DNA from: Lycium barbarum
Lineage: Eukaryota; Streptophyta; Magnoliopsida; Solanales; Solanaceae
NCBI RefSeq assembly: GCF_019175385.1
Contig: NC_083338.1
Span: 93,269,777 to 93,333,776, forward strand
DNA length: 64,000 bases
Direction: 5' to 3'
Both the position numbers and the translations under genes were made by a program. Positions 1-10,708 of the stretch are shown piece by piece. Within the stretch, counting starts at the first letter, position 1; the number at the start of each line of letters is the position of its first letter. The notes beneath the pieces were generated by a model that was given only the letters and a program-made list of their open reading frames with translations, was not told the DNA's origin and did no database searches.

Positions 1-321
1 TTATGGTTTCTGTATGATGTTAGAGGCTTTGCAGACAACGTCGTGGGTATGGTGTGTCAGTCTGTAAGCGGCTCCATCAGCCGATATGTTGGTCTGTGTT
101 GTGTATTGAATTGTGTATGACTAATGATTTGTTCGCTTGGAAGATTCGAGAAGGAAAATTTCTGAAAAGAATATTTCTGAAAAAAAAAACTTGCTATGTA
201 TTTTATCTGATTTGATTTAAAAGTTTGGCGTAACTTTATGTGCAGCAAGAGTCTGAGGGTTCGCTCGGCCCTAAGTAAGGGTCGGGTGCCCATCATACCC
301 TAGTAAGGTCGGGGTGTGACA
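1..321 (+). mobile_element. LTR fragment, 3' end, family E
   Basis: This is the last part of a gypsy-type LTR. It matches the 3' end of the complete family-E LTR at 21811-25059, sharing the GACTTTGCAGAC-like block, the GGTTCGCTCGG block and the terminal GTCGGGGTGTGACA. The LTR ends in CA at 321. Its start lies left of the window, so I cannot say whether it is a solo LTR or part of a full element. The next bases do not continue an internal region: no primer site follows. Instead they are the opposite strand of the same LTR family. Confidence 0.72.
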
Positions 322-2335
322 AGGTCATAGCATAGCACCGAACAATGTCGGCTCGCCCACATAGCACCGAAATACATCGGCTCGCCCATATATCCCGCGT
401 CCGGGATGATAAGCCAGCTGACCAGGTGGCAATGAAACATGTTTCCCTTCCCATTCCCCATATTTCCCTTCCCCCACCCCATGTTCATATACATATGTCA
501 TATAAGCATGCAGGAGAGCCCAAGGAAATCATGTATCCATCGGAGTGACGTAAGGTCGGCAACCTCCGATTACATTATGGAATAACCGTGATCGCTTTGT
601 CTCACCTTGAAAGAACGAGTATTTTAAGGCGAGACTACCAACGGAGAATAGCATTAGAAGTAACATAGAATGGAATCATGGGCAGCATAGTCGTCGATTC
701 ATATGCCTTGAAATCTTTAGAAAATAGTGTCATAGCCAAGGAATAGAATTAAAGATTAAGAACTAGTTTAACACGTTCATATTCACATTGGATTCTTAAC
801 TTAAGGTTCTTAGTCATGGAATCATTCTTGTCATACGTATCATAGACATATCCTCTTCCTTACATCTTCATTATCATTATCATCATAGAAATATTCTCAC
901 TAGAATGGGTGCAGTACTTGTCGTTTGATAAACGGAACGAGGATCAAGAGCTTCCTTTGGATTCTACTCCAAAATAGGTCCAATGAAACAATAAGGAAAA
1001 TCCGGGAACAATGGGTCCACCTCGGGCCGAGTGAGGTAGCGTACACAATTTACATATGTTACATTTCGTGGCATCATTTCTGAGGGTTTTAAGGTAGTCG
1101 GGTCCTATTTATGCAAGTTCTAGATGTTTAGGAAGTTTTTCCAACATTTCACACAATTTCTAGTTCAATTCTACTGAATGAAAAAGGGGAAACTTTAGGT
1201 GCGGATTCCGGAGAATAGAGTTGTCCCCGAGGTTCATATCCAACCTAGTATGGCTAGGACATGCCAAAGAAGGAAGAGTAAAGCCTTACATACCTCTTTC
1301 CGCTCCTTATGCTATTCCAAATTCAAGTTGCAAATCCGCCACAATCTACAAATTGGTCATATTTACCAAACTTTGGTTAGAGCAACAACCAACATACTAA
1401 ATAAAACTTGCTCACCATTCCTTCATAATTCACCAAATATACACGGCTATACATGTGATATACAACTCACGGCCAACATCATACACACATGGCTACAACT
1501 TCACTAAAATCATCCAACTTCCATTATTAACATAGCATTCATTACAACCACAACTATCCACTAGATAAAATAATTAAAACATGATTTCCACACACACACA
1601 CATATATCACACCTCACGGCCACACCCCCACTTTCATATTCTTCATGAATTTCACTCATTTGTATACACTACAACATGTAAAAATATCCATAACATGTAA
1701 ATAGAATTAATTCTTACCTCCTTCTTTGATTCTCCAACTTGCTTGAATTTCCAACTTGTGAATATATGTTTTTCTTGCTCCAATGAATACTCCACCTTGC
1801 TAAGGGCCCTTTAAGGAATTTTTTGGCTAGAAGAGAATGATTTTTGGTGAAAAATTGCTCAAAGTTGTTGCAAGTTTAAGGGGGCCGAATGGCCTTGGAG
1901 AAGTTTCTCCTTCTTTCTTGTTCTTCAATTTCTTGAAAATTCTAGAGAATTATGAGATAAAGATGACTTAGTCATCTTTTTTATTACCATGAATTAGCTC
2001 CCACATGGGCTTGGCCCAAGTGTGTTGGACGGCCACCCTTGGCCCAACACCTAAGTCCATTTTTTTTTGTTTTCAAGCCCAATTATTTCTTGGCTAGTTC
2101 TTATAATTCATGAAAGCTATTTTTCCAATTTTCAAATTTGTCCTTCGTCTTCCTCCATATTTCCACGAGTCATATTACGAATTTTCCCTTTATACCCTTG
2201 ACCTTTCTTAATATTCCCACTTCAAAATTTTCATAAACAACTTATGCACCCAACAAGATTAAAATTATAGTCTTGCTCTTAACCTCCCGCCATTATCTTA
2301 AATTATCCAAATACGCAAAAATGCGGGATATAATA
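322..2335 (-). mobile_element. LTR of family E, inverted, interrupted on its left
   Basis: Read on the minus strand, this matches the 5' two-thirds of the family-E LTR. The right end (GCGGGATATAATA on the plus strand) is a slightly mutated form of the usual GGGATATAACA terminus. The stretch near 540-600 mirrors the E block around 24060-24150, with the same ACGTCACTCCGAT and CTCACCTTGAAGG-like motifs. The 3' part of this LTR is missing at 322, exactly where the plus-strand LTR end at 1-321 abuts. The simplest reading is that one LTR inserted into another of its own family. A GCCAT duplication may flank the right end, but its partner is outside the window. Confidence 0.62.
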
Positions 2336-3313
2336 GCCATGTTGGCTACTTTCAGATTGTCTAAGTATTTTCGCATTATGATATTTCAGTCAGACTTCCT
2401 GTTAATCAGCATGTGTTATGGGGCGTGACATATGGATTACCGGAAGGTTTAATACCTGAAACTACCTATGCCAGCGTAAGATAAGGATCACTCTGCCCAG
2501 TTAGGACGATTCCTTCATATTATCCATTGCGGGTTATTGGATCCATTCATGTCATGTTCATGTCTCGTACCCCGGCAAGGTATGATATGGCTTAGCTGAT
2601 CGAGTAGAGATCACACGCCACATGCTCACGTGGGGGTTACATGTCGGTTATATTAAGGCTCTCCTATTTAATAATGATTTTTCTCATGTTATATATATAT
2701 ATATATATATGTCTGATGATACTCATGTTCATGTCCAACTCACAGTTTCAGTTTCAATCCTTATTATTTCATGTGCCATGTTTATTCATTCAGTTGCTTT
2801 ACATACCAGTGCATTCAAATGTACTGACGTCGTTATTGCTTGGGACCTACATTTCATGATGTAGGTATTGATTTACAGGATGACCGATCAGCTCATTAGG
2901 ACATTTCTCGTATCACCTTTTGGTGAGCCCCATCTCATTCGGGGTTTTGTCATTATTTATATTTCATATTCATGTTGGTATGCAGTCAAGGTATAAAGGG
3001 GGGACTTGTCCCGGTAAACAGTTTAGCAGTCAGACTCATGTCAGAGGTTTTATAGACTAGTTCAGCATGTTATGTAAGATACTCAGTTTTGGTTAGCCTT
3101 TTGGCTACATATTCATGATGTTCTGCACCTTTGTTTTTAAACAAGTATTTTCAGCATTATTATGATATCTCATGCTTATTTAAACTCTCATGATTTAATT
3201 TGCATATCAGTACATGCCCCATGTTGATTCAGCAAGCCATGTGGGTTGCTCGGTCACATGCAGTCAAGCACCGAGTGTTGTGTTGCGCCTAGGCCATGGT
3301 TCGGGGCCTGATA
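2336..3313 (+). mobile_element. diverged LTR fragment (F), 3' portion
   Basis: This AT-rich stretch ends with a block (about 3225-3313) containing AGCAAGCCATGTGGGTTG, CGGTCACATGCAG and a GGTTCGGGGCCTGATA end. I recognise these as the terminal region of a common Solanaceae gypsy LTR, normally ending GGGGCGTGACA. The last bases are mutated. A diverged copy of the CAGTAC/GTACTG hairpin module seen in the other LTRs is at 2794-2869. The left boundary is not defined; the GGGGCGTGACA at about 2418-2428 may be another LTR end. A TA dinucleotide run is at about 2690-2710. No coding sequence was found. Confidence 0.5.
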
Positions 3314-3654
3314 GACTGGCTAAGCGAGTTTCAGTAAAACAGGCATAACTTTTTGTATAGATTTCCATTTGACCTGGTCCATATATGGATGGAAGTGTAT
3401 TTCGAAGGGCTACAACTTTCACCAAGGAAGTTTTCCAAATTCCTTATAGATTTTGCCGAGCACTCGCTTTAAGTGAGTCCTTGTGCAAACCGACTTGAAA
3501 ACATGGTCCGTAGAGTAGCTTCCCACTTTACTATGCCCAAAGACTCTTCTTATAACTTTTATAGGATTCAAAACACTTCTACACTTCCCATCTTGGTTCC
3601 ATTATATCTCCATCTTACGGGCCAAACCTTAGCCTGAAGGTACGGGGTATTACA
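3314..3654 (-). mobile_element. 3' LTR fragment of gypsy relic G
   Basis: Read on the minus strand, the right edge begins TGTAATACCCCGTACC, a typical gypsy LTR start. It is followed directly on the plus strand (3655 onward) by TTATCTCCCCCTTGGG, which is a polypurine tract on the minus strand. That places this as the 3' LTR of a minus-strand element whose pol remnants lie at 4216-6960. Only about 340 bp remain before the LTR F end, so most of the LTR has been lost. Calling it part of G rests on adjacency and orientation. Confidence 0.5.
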
Positions 3655-3848
3655 TTATCTCCCCCTTGGGATCATTCGTCCCTGAATGATAGTCATGGCT
3701 AGAAATATGACTAACTCAGGAATTTTACAGAAAGTTCGAGAGAGTTTCCCTTGTAAATAGGACTAACCCAACATTTCTTAAACACCTACCAGCTAACAGA
3801 GTATAAATACAAGCCTCACATGGCATCATAATATGCATAACATGAAAC
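3655..3848 (-). other. polypurine tract and 3' untranslated region of relic G
   Basis: On the minus strand the purine-rich AAGGGGGAGATAA lies immediately upstream of the LTR start, as expected for the primer of plus-strand DNA synthesis. The nearby CATTCGTCCCTGAATG is the counterpart of the TTCGAGGACGAATGTT motif found at the same place in elements A, B and C (for example 13135-13150, 40555-40570). No coding potential is visible. Confidence 0.5.
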
Positions 3849-4215
3849 ATATACATGAATACTGAACTGTCATGGCTACAAGAATATTGAACTGACATGG
3901 ATACATTGATTCTTAACTGACATGGATATATGAATACTGAATTGACATAAATTTTTTAGTACTACACTGACTTAAATATCTGAGTACTGAACTGGCATGA
4001 ATATCTGAGCACTGAACTGACATGAATATCTGATCAATGAACTTACATGAATATATGATCACTGAACTGACATGAATATGTAAGTATTGGACTGACATGC
4101 ATATATGAGTACTGAACTGACATGAATATCGAGTACTGGACTGGCATGAATATCTGAGTACTGGACTAACATGAATATATGAGTGCTGAACTAGCATGAA
4201 TATCTGAGTACTTGA
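3849..4215 (-). repeat. 25-bp minisatellite, about 14 copies
   Basis: Diverged tandem copies of a 25-bp unit whose plus-strand consensus is close to CATGAATATCTGAGTACTG followed by AACTGA. Most copies are exactly 25 bp, one is 24 bp and the first is partial. It lies between the chromodomain stop region and the polypurine tract of relic G. Because 25 is not a multiple of three, the minus-strand reading passes through all three unit frames. It still stays open, continuing the reading frame of the chromodomain remnant (4275 down to 3913). Confidence 0.85.
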
Positions 4216-4366
4216 GGTAGTTACCTTAGACATTTTCCTGTTGTCCATCAATAAGTGTGGATATTTGGAATTCATATCCTCTTAGGCTTCCCATATAGCT
4301 TCTTCGACTTTCTGGTTCCTCCATAACACTTTCAATGAAACAACTTCCTTTGTTCTCAACTTGCGG
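4216..4366 (-). pseudogene. C-terminal end of gypsy chromodomain, relic G
   Basis: Translated on the minus strand, this gives the end of a Tekay-type integrase chromodomain. Recognisable are KLRTKEVVSLKVLWRNQ, then VEEAIWEA, an in-frame stop, and EDMNSKYPHLL. Elements A, B and C carry the same block (for example 27415-27530). The frame is cut at about 4366, where sequence of a different character begins. The rest of the same chromodomain resumes at about 5942. This fragment therefore belongs to a formerly continuous gene now split by a 1.6-kb insert. It is non-functional. Confidence 0.72.
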
Positions 4367-5941
4367 AGTAATCAACCCTTTTTTTTTAATCTGCTTCAAG
4401 CAAGCCACCCCAACCTTACCGCCAAAAAGTTGACTATAGACATGAGTCTAAACCGCCGGGAGAGGAGCTAAAAGCCACTTGACTGTAAGGATAGGAGATA
4501 CCATTTTAATTGGAAAAATGTTGACCACGATTTCTAACGCTTTTCAAAAAGAAAAAGCTGCTAAGAAGAATAGTTTTCTTTTCTCTTGTGACCTTCCACA
4601 CCAAGGAGGGTTGAAGGGATCTCATATTTGGTCGGCCTCGATCACAAACTCGAAATTTTGGAAGAGAAAGTCAAGAAAGAATTTCGGGCTAGGTTCAAGG
4701 TATGCCCAAAGGTATGCCAGTTGATTGAAAAAGAAAGTCAACTTTCAAGATTCAAGATTAGGTAAGTGTTCAGTGTACTTCTCGAGTTAGTAATTAGAGT
4801 TAGAAGGTTCACAGCTTCCTACACTCACCTTCATAGGCGGAGCCTCAACTAGCAAAGGGGGACAACCATGCCAATCCAAGCACTGGAAAAGTGTGCCCAC
4901 TCTACCCTTCTTTCTTTACCCTAGACTCCGTTATTCAAGGAGACCCATGTGCATTTCCTCTGTTCTGTGCTCGCTACGCCGGAAGGAAGAGAATTATTAG
5001 AACTTTCGTCTGCCCATCTCCTTACAGTCAAGTGGATGAACGCCCATCTCTTTACCCTCTGTAGCTGAGAACCATAAATAGAAACACGTGAAATATTAGC
5101 AGAAATAGAGATTTTAGGCGCAATAGAAAGGAATGCTGTAATCGGGGTGGGTGAACCCGCTATAAGAAGACTGTTGCTATCCGGTTATCTTGAAATTCAA
5201 TGTATGAATAAAGGGTCTTTTAAGCACTTCCCTCATCTTAGAGTTGCGTATTCATTCTTTAAGTCACTTGACTGGAGGGAAAGCAGCAGATAAAGAGCAC
5301 CATCACCTTATTTAACAAAAGGCTTATGTGAAAGAGCACCGCTTCCCCGAGAAGATAATCCGCATAGCCGCCACGCGTGGCTAAAAGTCAACAAAAAAAA
5401 GAGCTCAAACTCTTTTTTTTTAGTCTTATTCAAGAGTATCAGGAAGGAGAAGAATAAGCCTTACCTCTATTGAAGGAAGAAGCCCCTCCCTTTGCTTATT
5501 TATTCTTCCTGGTCTTCGGGTCTCATCTGAATGACTCGCTGCCTATTTGGATAGGCAATTGAGAGAGAATAGGGCGATAGCGACAGACACAAGAATTGAA
5601 ATAGAAAGAAAGATTACTTTCATAGAGGAGAGGGGAAAGCTGCTTAGATAGGGCGATAGCCCGCGAATAAGGAGAGGTCGAATTCCAAACCTTTTCTCTC
5701 GATTATACCCATTACCAAAAAATTCCTTCGCGCAAGCGGCGATCTAGCGACCTACATGTAGTATACAGGATCTTGAGGTACCTTAAAGTATATCTTTGCA
5801 AAGGTATGATCTATACTAATCATGGGCATGGGAGAGTTGAAATCGTTAGTAATGCTGATTGGGGTGGGTCAGTAGAGGACAAGAGATCAACTTCAGGATG
5901 AGAAAAGATCGCTAAGAAAGCATCTTGGCAAAGATAAAGAC
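4367..5941. other. foreign segment in chromodomain, organelle-like
   Basis: This segment interrupts the chromodomain of relic G. The texture differs from the surrounding LTR DNA: short purine- or pyrimidine-rich patches, GGGCGATAGCCCGCGAA- and GGGCGATAGCGACAG-like phrases (5570-5670), CCGCCACGCGTGGC (5370), and poly-A/T patches. To me this resembles plant mitochondrial intergenic DNA, suggesting a nuclear mitochondrial insertion. A copia RNase H fragment is present near its right end. Inverted short matches occur (CCACTTGACTGTAAGG at 4475, its complement near 5020). No clear gene was identified. No target duplication is visible and a few chromodomain bases are missing at the joint. The mitochondrial call is recognition, not a search. 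Confidence 0.45.
5740..5898 (+). pseudogene. Ty1/copia RNase H fragment
   Basis: In the plus-strand frame starting at 5758 the reading is VVYRILRYLK, then IYTNHGHGRVEIVSNADWGG and SVEDKRSTSG. This is the characteristic stretch joining reverse transcriptase to RNase H in plant Ty1/copia polyproteins (the RYLK-GT block, the D/A-D-W motif and the R-S-T-S-G motif). Only about 50 residues remain, with no upstream RT or downstream RNase H. It sits inside the organelle-like segment at 4367-5941. Plant mitochondrial genomes are known to carry such copia scraps, so it may have arrived with the insert. Confidence 0.65.
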
Positions 5942-6144
5942 GATCCAAAAATAGCCATTGGAATCTCTTCGTAAGTCAGGCTATTGTTAACCCCGATGAT
6001 TTCTGTAAGGAAAACTAGAGACGGATCCCCTATGGATTTATTTAACATAAAATCATGAAATACTGGTTGTACAACAACCAACTCTGGTGGTAACTCATTC
6101 TCGTAAGCCACTTGACCAATCCTTAGCAGGATCGTGTATGGTCT

Positions 6145-6183
<39 letters not shown>

Positions 6184-6960
6184 AACTTAGCTTCCCTTTC
6201 TTTTCAAATCACGGGACGCCTTTCCTAGGGAAAAATTCTAGAAACACCGAATCATCAACATGACTAAGCTTAACTTTAAAATCTAGGACACATGCTCTTA
6301 ATATATCTTCGTGCGTCTGGATAGTGCGCTATGCTTGGCCGTCCGTCTGAGGATGAAAAACGGTATTAAGATTTACCTTGGTACCCAATCCTTTATGAAA
6401 TAAATTCCAAAAATTTGTTGTGAATTCCACCTTGATCCGCAACTATGGACACTAGAGTCCCATACAACGTGATGATTTCCTGAATATACAACTTGGCATA
6501 ATCTTCTGTTGAATCAGCTTTTGCTTGCTGCCAATTTGGACACTTAGCCGCGAATTCAGCTACATTATTCTTCATGTCATTCCACTAATAAACCTCCTCA
6601 AGGTCATGTACATTTTCGTGAAGTTTGGGTGGCAGAATATCTGAAATTGTGCGCTTTTGACATGATCCTGTCTCTAAGTCCATCCACATCCGGAGCACAT
6701 AACCTGCCTTGTACCTTAAAATACCATCATCTTCCCCTTGTTACAAAGCTGTTGTTTTATGTTTGTGAATCCCCTCTTTCAACTGCAATAAGTAGGGATT
6801 ATTAAACTGCTTTTATTTCACTTTAGCTGCTAAGGAGGATTCAACTATGTTCTAAACAACAACTCCACCATCTTTTGAGTTTAAAAGTTGAACTCTTAGG
6901 TTTGCTAAACGGTGAACATCTCTCACCATGATTCTCTTGTCTGCCTCAACATGAGCTAAA
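5942..6960 (-). pseudogene. gypsy integrase and chromodomain remnant, relic G
   Basis: Minus-strand translation gives, from high to low coordinate: the RNase H to integrase linker (HVEADKRIMVRDVHRLANL near 6900-6960), the integrase zinc-binding end (WWNDMK-like to CPNWQQAK, 6510-6590), then a jump to STEDYAKLYIQEI and VADQGG (about 6430-6510). [12 protein letters not shown] text follows near 6340, then a GKKGKLS block (about 6190-6240). The N half of the chromodomain comes last (VAYENELPPEL to NSLTYEEIPMAIF, 5950-6115). About 50 residues of the catalytic core, including the first catalytic Asp, are missing at the CPNWQQAK joint. Stops, frameshifts and a TA run make it a dead copy. Its end is at 4216-4366. 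Confidence 0.72.
6148..6181. repeat. TA microsatellite
   Basis: An uninterrupted AT dinucleotide run of about 34 bp inside the integrase remnant of relic G. It splits the GKKGKLS block from the IGPY-like block that normally follows directly. Confidence 0.95.
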
Positions 6961-7830
6961 CTCTCCGTAATTGATTTATTTTTGAGATACTTCCTAAATA
7001 CTCATAGTATTGCTAAGGGCTAAGTCTTTGACTAACATCCTAGAAAATAGAGTCTCGTGCAATGGCAATACCCTTGTGACACATAATTGGGCATGATCTT
7101 ATAGCTTTTCTGTGATCGCTTAATTGACAATAAATGAGCTTGACACAAGTCGATCGACGATCATTCTACTCACTTCGTGTTTCTTTGTACAAGCGAGGCA
7201 CATTCTTTGTGGAGACTATCTCATTATGTCCTCATTACTTAACTGAGGGTTCCTCATATACCCTTTGGGTTTTCAAATATTCAACTAGACTTACTAACGA
7301 TATACACATCTCTCCCTCAAACCTATGGTTAAGGTCTTATACTTGCGGATCCTTCTCTCTCATTGGGATCCAACTAACTTTCCTTATCTTCAGAAATTTT
7401 TCGTACTTTACACCACTAACCACTCATCTTTTGACTCACTTCAGAGCAATCTTCCTTACTAGGAAAAACTGAATTATTTACATGAACGGGATGCTAAAGT
7501 ATTCATAATTGGCACATTCTATTCTAACGACTTTACTTTGCTCATACTGTCAGTCTTAGGGAGGCCCTTTTTTTATAATGCTTAAAACTATTCTTTAGTG
7601 CTTTGCTCTCTTACTGCCTAGTTGATTTTATTCTTTCACTGTCACTGTACTCTAGGTGTAACTTAAACTCTTTGGGTTCTAACACACATTCGGTGTATTC
7701 AAACTGTTGCCCACTCACTAGTGTTAACTTGACTAAGGATATCAATTCGTACCTCTACTATGGTGAAATTTGCTAACTATATGTATCTACTCAAAATTTA
7801 CTTACTATTCTTAACTAGCCACCTGGTAGC
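6961..7830. other. unassigned AT-rich DNA left of solo LTR D
   Basis: I see no coding match here. It follows the RNase H linker of relic G without an obvious boundary and may be decayed upstream pol or another old insertion. The one open frame of any length (7134-7472, plus) has no recognisable motif. The last five bases, GTAGC, are the left target-site duplication of solo LTR D. Confidence 0.3.
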
Positions 7831-8179
7831 TGTTACACCTCGAATATTTCTGATTTGTTGCCCTGTGGATAGGCTAATGTGAGCTCAGGGTGATTATGAA
7901 ATCCTTACGAGATTAAGGGAAGTATTAGATAGCCTAAAGTGCGTACTATAAGATTTTGAAGTCATACGAATATGTGAAATTTAGTTTGTTGAAGGAAGTG
8001 AAATATAAGTCGTGTTCGGAAAGGTTTTCGCTATAATGGAGCTAATATTTATTTGGTGATGCCTTGAGAGGCTGCTATAGGGCCTATTGTATGGTTAATA
8101 AAGTATTATGTAAGTGCCAAGAAGATTCCACGAGGATTGAAAGTCAAACGAATCAACGAGAGGAAGTTTCGCATAACTG

Positions 8180-8455
8180 GGTGTTATACGGCCACTTATA
8201 CGGTCCGTATAACTTTATACGGTCTGTATAAGGAGGGTCCGTATAACATGACCTTCACAGAAAGGGTCATTTTCTTGGTGGTGCTATACGACCACTTATA
8301 CGGTCGGTAGAACTTTATATGGTCCGTATAAGGAGGTCCGTATAACGTGACCTATTTTAGAAGGGGAATTTCCCATGGTGGTGTTATACGGTCCACTTAT
8401 ACGGACCGTATAATATTATACGGGCCGTATAAGTGGTCCGTATAAGTCCATCGGG
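8180..8455 (+). repeat. three ~100-bp repeats carrying TACGGNCCGTA palindromes
   Basis: Three approximate repeats begin near 8180, 8281 and 8381. Each starts with GTGNTATACGGNC and holds three or four partial or complete palindromes of the form TTATACGGNCCGTATAA. The cluster ends 18 bp before the TATA box of the same LTR. Similar clusters with the core TTTACGGNCCGTAAA occupy the same position in LTRs B and C. Confidence 0.85.
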
Positions 8456-8473
8456 TAGATTTTTAACTTTTTG

Positions 8474-8481
8474 TATAAATA
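8474..8481 (+). promoter_or_regulatory. TATA box of LTR D
   Basis: TATAAATA stands just downstream of the palindrome cluster and upstream of a CT/A-rich leader. Its position is right for an LTR promoter, with transcription expected to begin some 25-35 bp further on. No transcript evidence is available from sequence alone. Confidence 0.55.
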
Positions 8482-9869
8482 GATGGATAGATAGCCTTGG
8501 TTTATTTATTTCATTTTTCATTTTCCACAAGTCTTGAGAGCTCAAAACCTTTCTCCAAGCATATTCCACCTCAATCCAAGAGAAAACAAAGATCAATAGG
8601 CAAGAATCAAAGTGTTCATGTGTTAGAAGGCTTCCTAGGGTTAGTAGACTACAAGAGATTCTTGAGTATTGAAGCTAGGGTTTTCACCTAAGTTGATAGC
8701 TACTCCAAGGCTCATTCCCATGAGATAAAAGGTTAGTTTTCATGCTTATTTCATGTTATCATGAATGCTTGGTTGTTGAAGAAGTTGGGTAGAAGAAGAA
8801 AGTAGAAAATGAGGGTTAAGTGTAACTTTTATGATGTTTTTGAGTAGTAAGCTAACTTGAGTCATGATTCTTAGTATAATATGTATATAATCTTGTTATG
8901 GAAGGTAGTAATAGTAATGAGGACGCGTTGTATGAAAATGTGCTAGAATGGGTGTGAAGTTGTTGGTATGAGTTGAACATAAGGATGAATTTTGAAGGCC
9001 TAATGGAATGTGATTACTTGATTATGATATTGTGGGTGCATTATGGATGTTTGAGAGTTGTTTTGTAATATGGTGGAAGTTGACGAAATAGGGGAAATGC
9101 CACCCAATTTTCATTAGATCATGAATTATTCTAGTTTGAATTTAAGAGTATCATTGAGGCTTAACCACGGTATGAACCCTTCTAAATGTAGATTGTTCAA
9201 GCTTCGACAGTGAACGTTAAGTAGTTCAGAAGATAAAGAGGTATGTAAGGCTAACCCTTCTTTCATTAAGGCATTGTTCCTTTGTTATATATATATATGT
9301 ATATCCTTGCATGACTTCCATAATGTCTTCCAAATGACTCTATTTCTAAGATTACCGAAGTTCATGATTCTCGGTACTTTCACTATTCTAGTACCTCCTT
9401 TATATGATAGTTGATCCTCTAAGGATAGATGTAACGAAAAAGGTGATGGTAATGATGTTGATGATACTTATGGACTTTTATGTATACGTGTCTAAGTATG
9501 TATGACGATTATGTAACACCGAGCTTATATGGCCAGGTATGACACCTATCGCGCAAGCACCTCTGCAGTTGGGTACGGATAACACTGAGCCTTGGTAGGG
9601 CTAGGTATGTATAATCACCGAGCCTTGTCATGGCCGGGTATGTGAATCACCGAATCTTGTGGTAGGGTACGGTATAAATATGAATACAAATATGTATATG
9701 TATGTATATATGCATGAGTAAGCATTGGAAATGGAAGGCCCCTCTGAAGGACAAGTAAGTAAATATGATGATGGCCAATAGAGGTACAAATGGCTCTATT
9801 AGCTCCAGATTCTCCCATCTTATGCTACTTCTTACGTTATTTCTTATGCTCCTATTATGATGTTGATTA

Positions 9870-9945
9870 TGCTTTACATACTCAGTACATTATTCGTACT
9901 GACGTCGTTTTGTTTGTGGACGCTGCGTTATGCCCACAGGTGGAC
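9870..9945 (+). other. paired-hairpin module in LTR D
   Basis: CAGTAC and GTACTG form the first stem around a 7-bp loop. GACGTC and GGACGC flank a T-rich loop as the second. TGCCCACAG|GT follows. The same arrangement recurs in eleven other LTR copies in the window, with paired stem changes in some families (see findings). Confidence 0.7.
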
Positions 9946-10392
9946 AGGGAGACAGGCTTGGTCCATAGAGTTCTTATTCAAGGACTGCATAGAGAAGCTC
10001 CATTTCATCTGGAGCTGTAGCTTTTGGGTATTATTCTTTTGTGTACATACATATGGGCATAGCGGGGTCCTGTCCCGCCTATATGATGTTACCTACTCTT
10101 CTTAGAGGCTCGTAGACAGTTGTGTATGGTTAGATGTCTTGTAGCTTTGTCGGCTCATATTTTGTATATCATTTTGATAGCCTCGTCGGCTTGTGTATAT
10201 GGATGTGGGAATTATTGTCGATGATGATATAAATGTGTTGTTGACTAACGAGATTAGCATTGTTGATGTATAGGAATTATGAATAAGCTATGTGGTCCAC
10301 CTAGATGTGAATGTGAATGCACGATAAGAGGCGCCCGGGTGGGTTAGCTCCGGGTGCCCGTCATGGCCCTCTGGTTGGGTCGTGACAGTAGC

Positions 10393-10708
10393 ATCATGTT
10401 CTCTTGTTCTGCTCTAGTGAAATTTGCTAATTGAAGAAGTGAGAGCCGAGCAAATTTCATTATGGTAGCATCACAGGGAATAATTTAAATTGTGATTAGA
10501 AACTTACCCTTGAACCAAAACATGAAGATTTCCTTTGAAATCACCCAAATCCAAGCTCCCAAACTCCCAAAATTTCATTATCAACAATGAAATTCGAAAT
10601 GGGAATTTTAATTCTATCCACGAATCAATTCTCAATCACGATCACGAGGCCCAACATAGAAATCGTGATGCACTACCCGGACCAAGCCCATTAACCCCTG
10701 TACGCGAT
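10393..10708. mobile_element. old LTR-like DNA (J), left part
   Basis: Non-coding DNA between the TSD of solo LTR D and the start of element H. It contains CACGATCACGAGG and ATCGTGATGCA, which look like CpG-decayed forms of the CGCGATCGCG motifs on the other side of H (31570-31630). This suggests H inserted into an older LTR of a different family. The last five bases, GCGAT (10704-10708), are the left target duplication of H. Confidence 0.4.

Larger units (their letters stand above)
7831..10387 (+). mobile_element. solo LTR D, 2557 bp, TSD GTAGC
   Basis: A complete LTR starting TGTTACACCTCG and ending GGTTGGGTCGTGACA. It is flanked on both sides by GTAGC (7826-7830 and 10388-10392), a perfect 5-bp target duplication. 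There is no internal region and no second LTR, so it is a solo LTR left by recombination between the LTRs of a gypsy element. Inside, in order: a palindrome cluster (8180-8455), a TATA box (8474), a GGTATGTAAGG motif (9240), CACCGAG/GGCCGGGTA-type repeats (9520-9670) and the paired-hairpin module (9870-9945). A related copy, D2, is at 32109-44435. Confidence 0.93.

Noticed and set aside
4479..4724. 81-codon frame starting MTVRIGDTILIGKM in the organelle-like insert
   Set aside because: No motif I can name. I could not tie it to any mitochondrial gene, so it is not called as coding.
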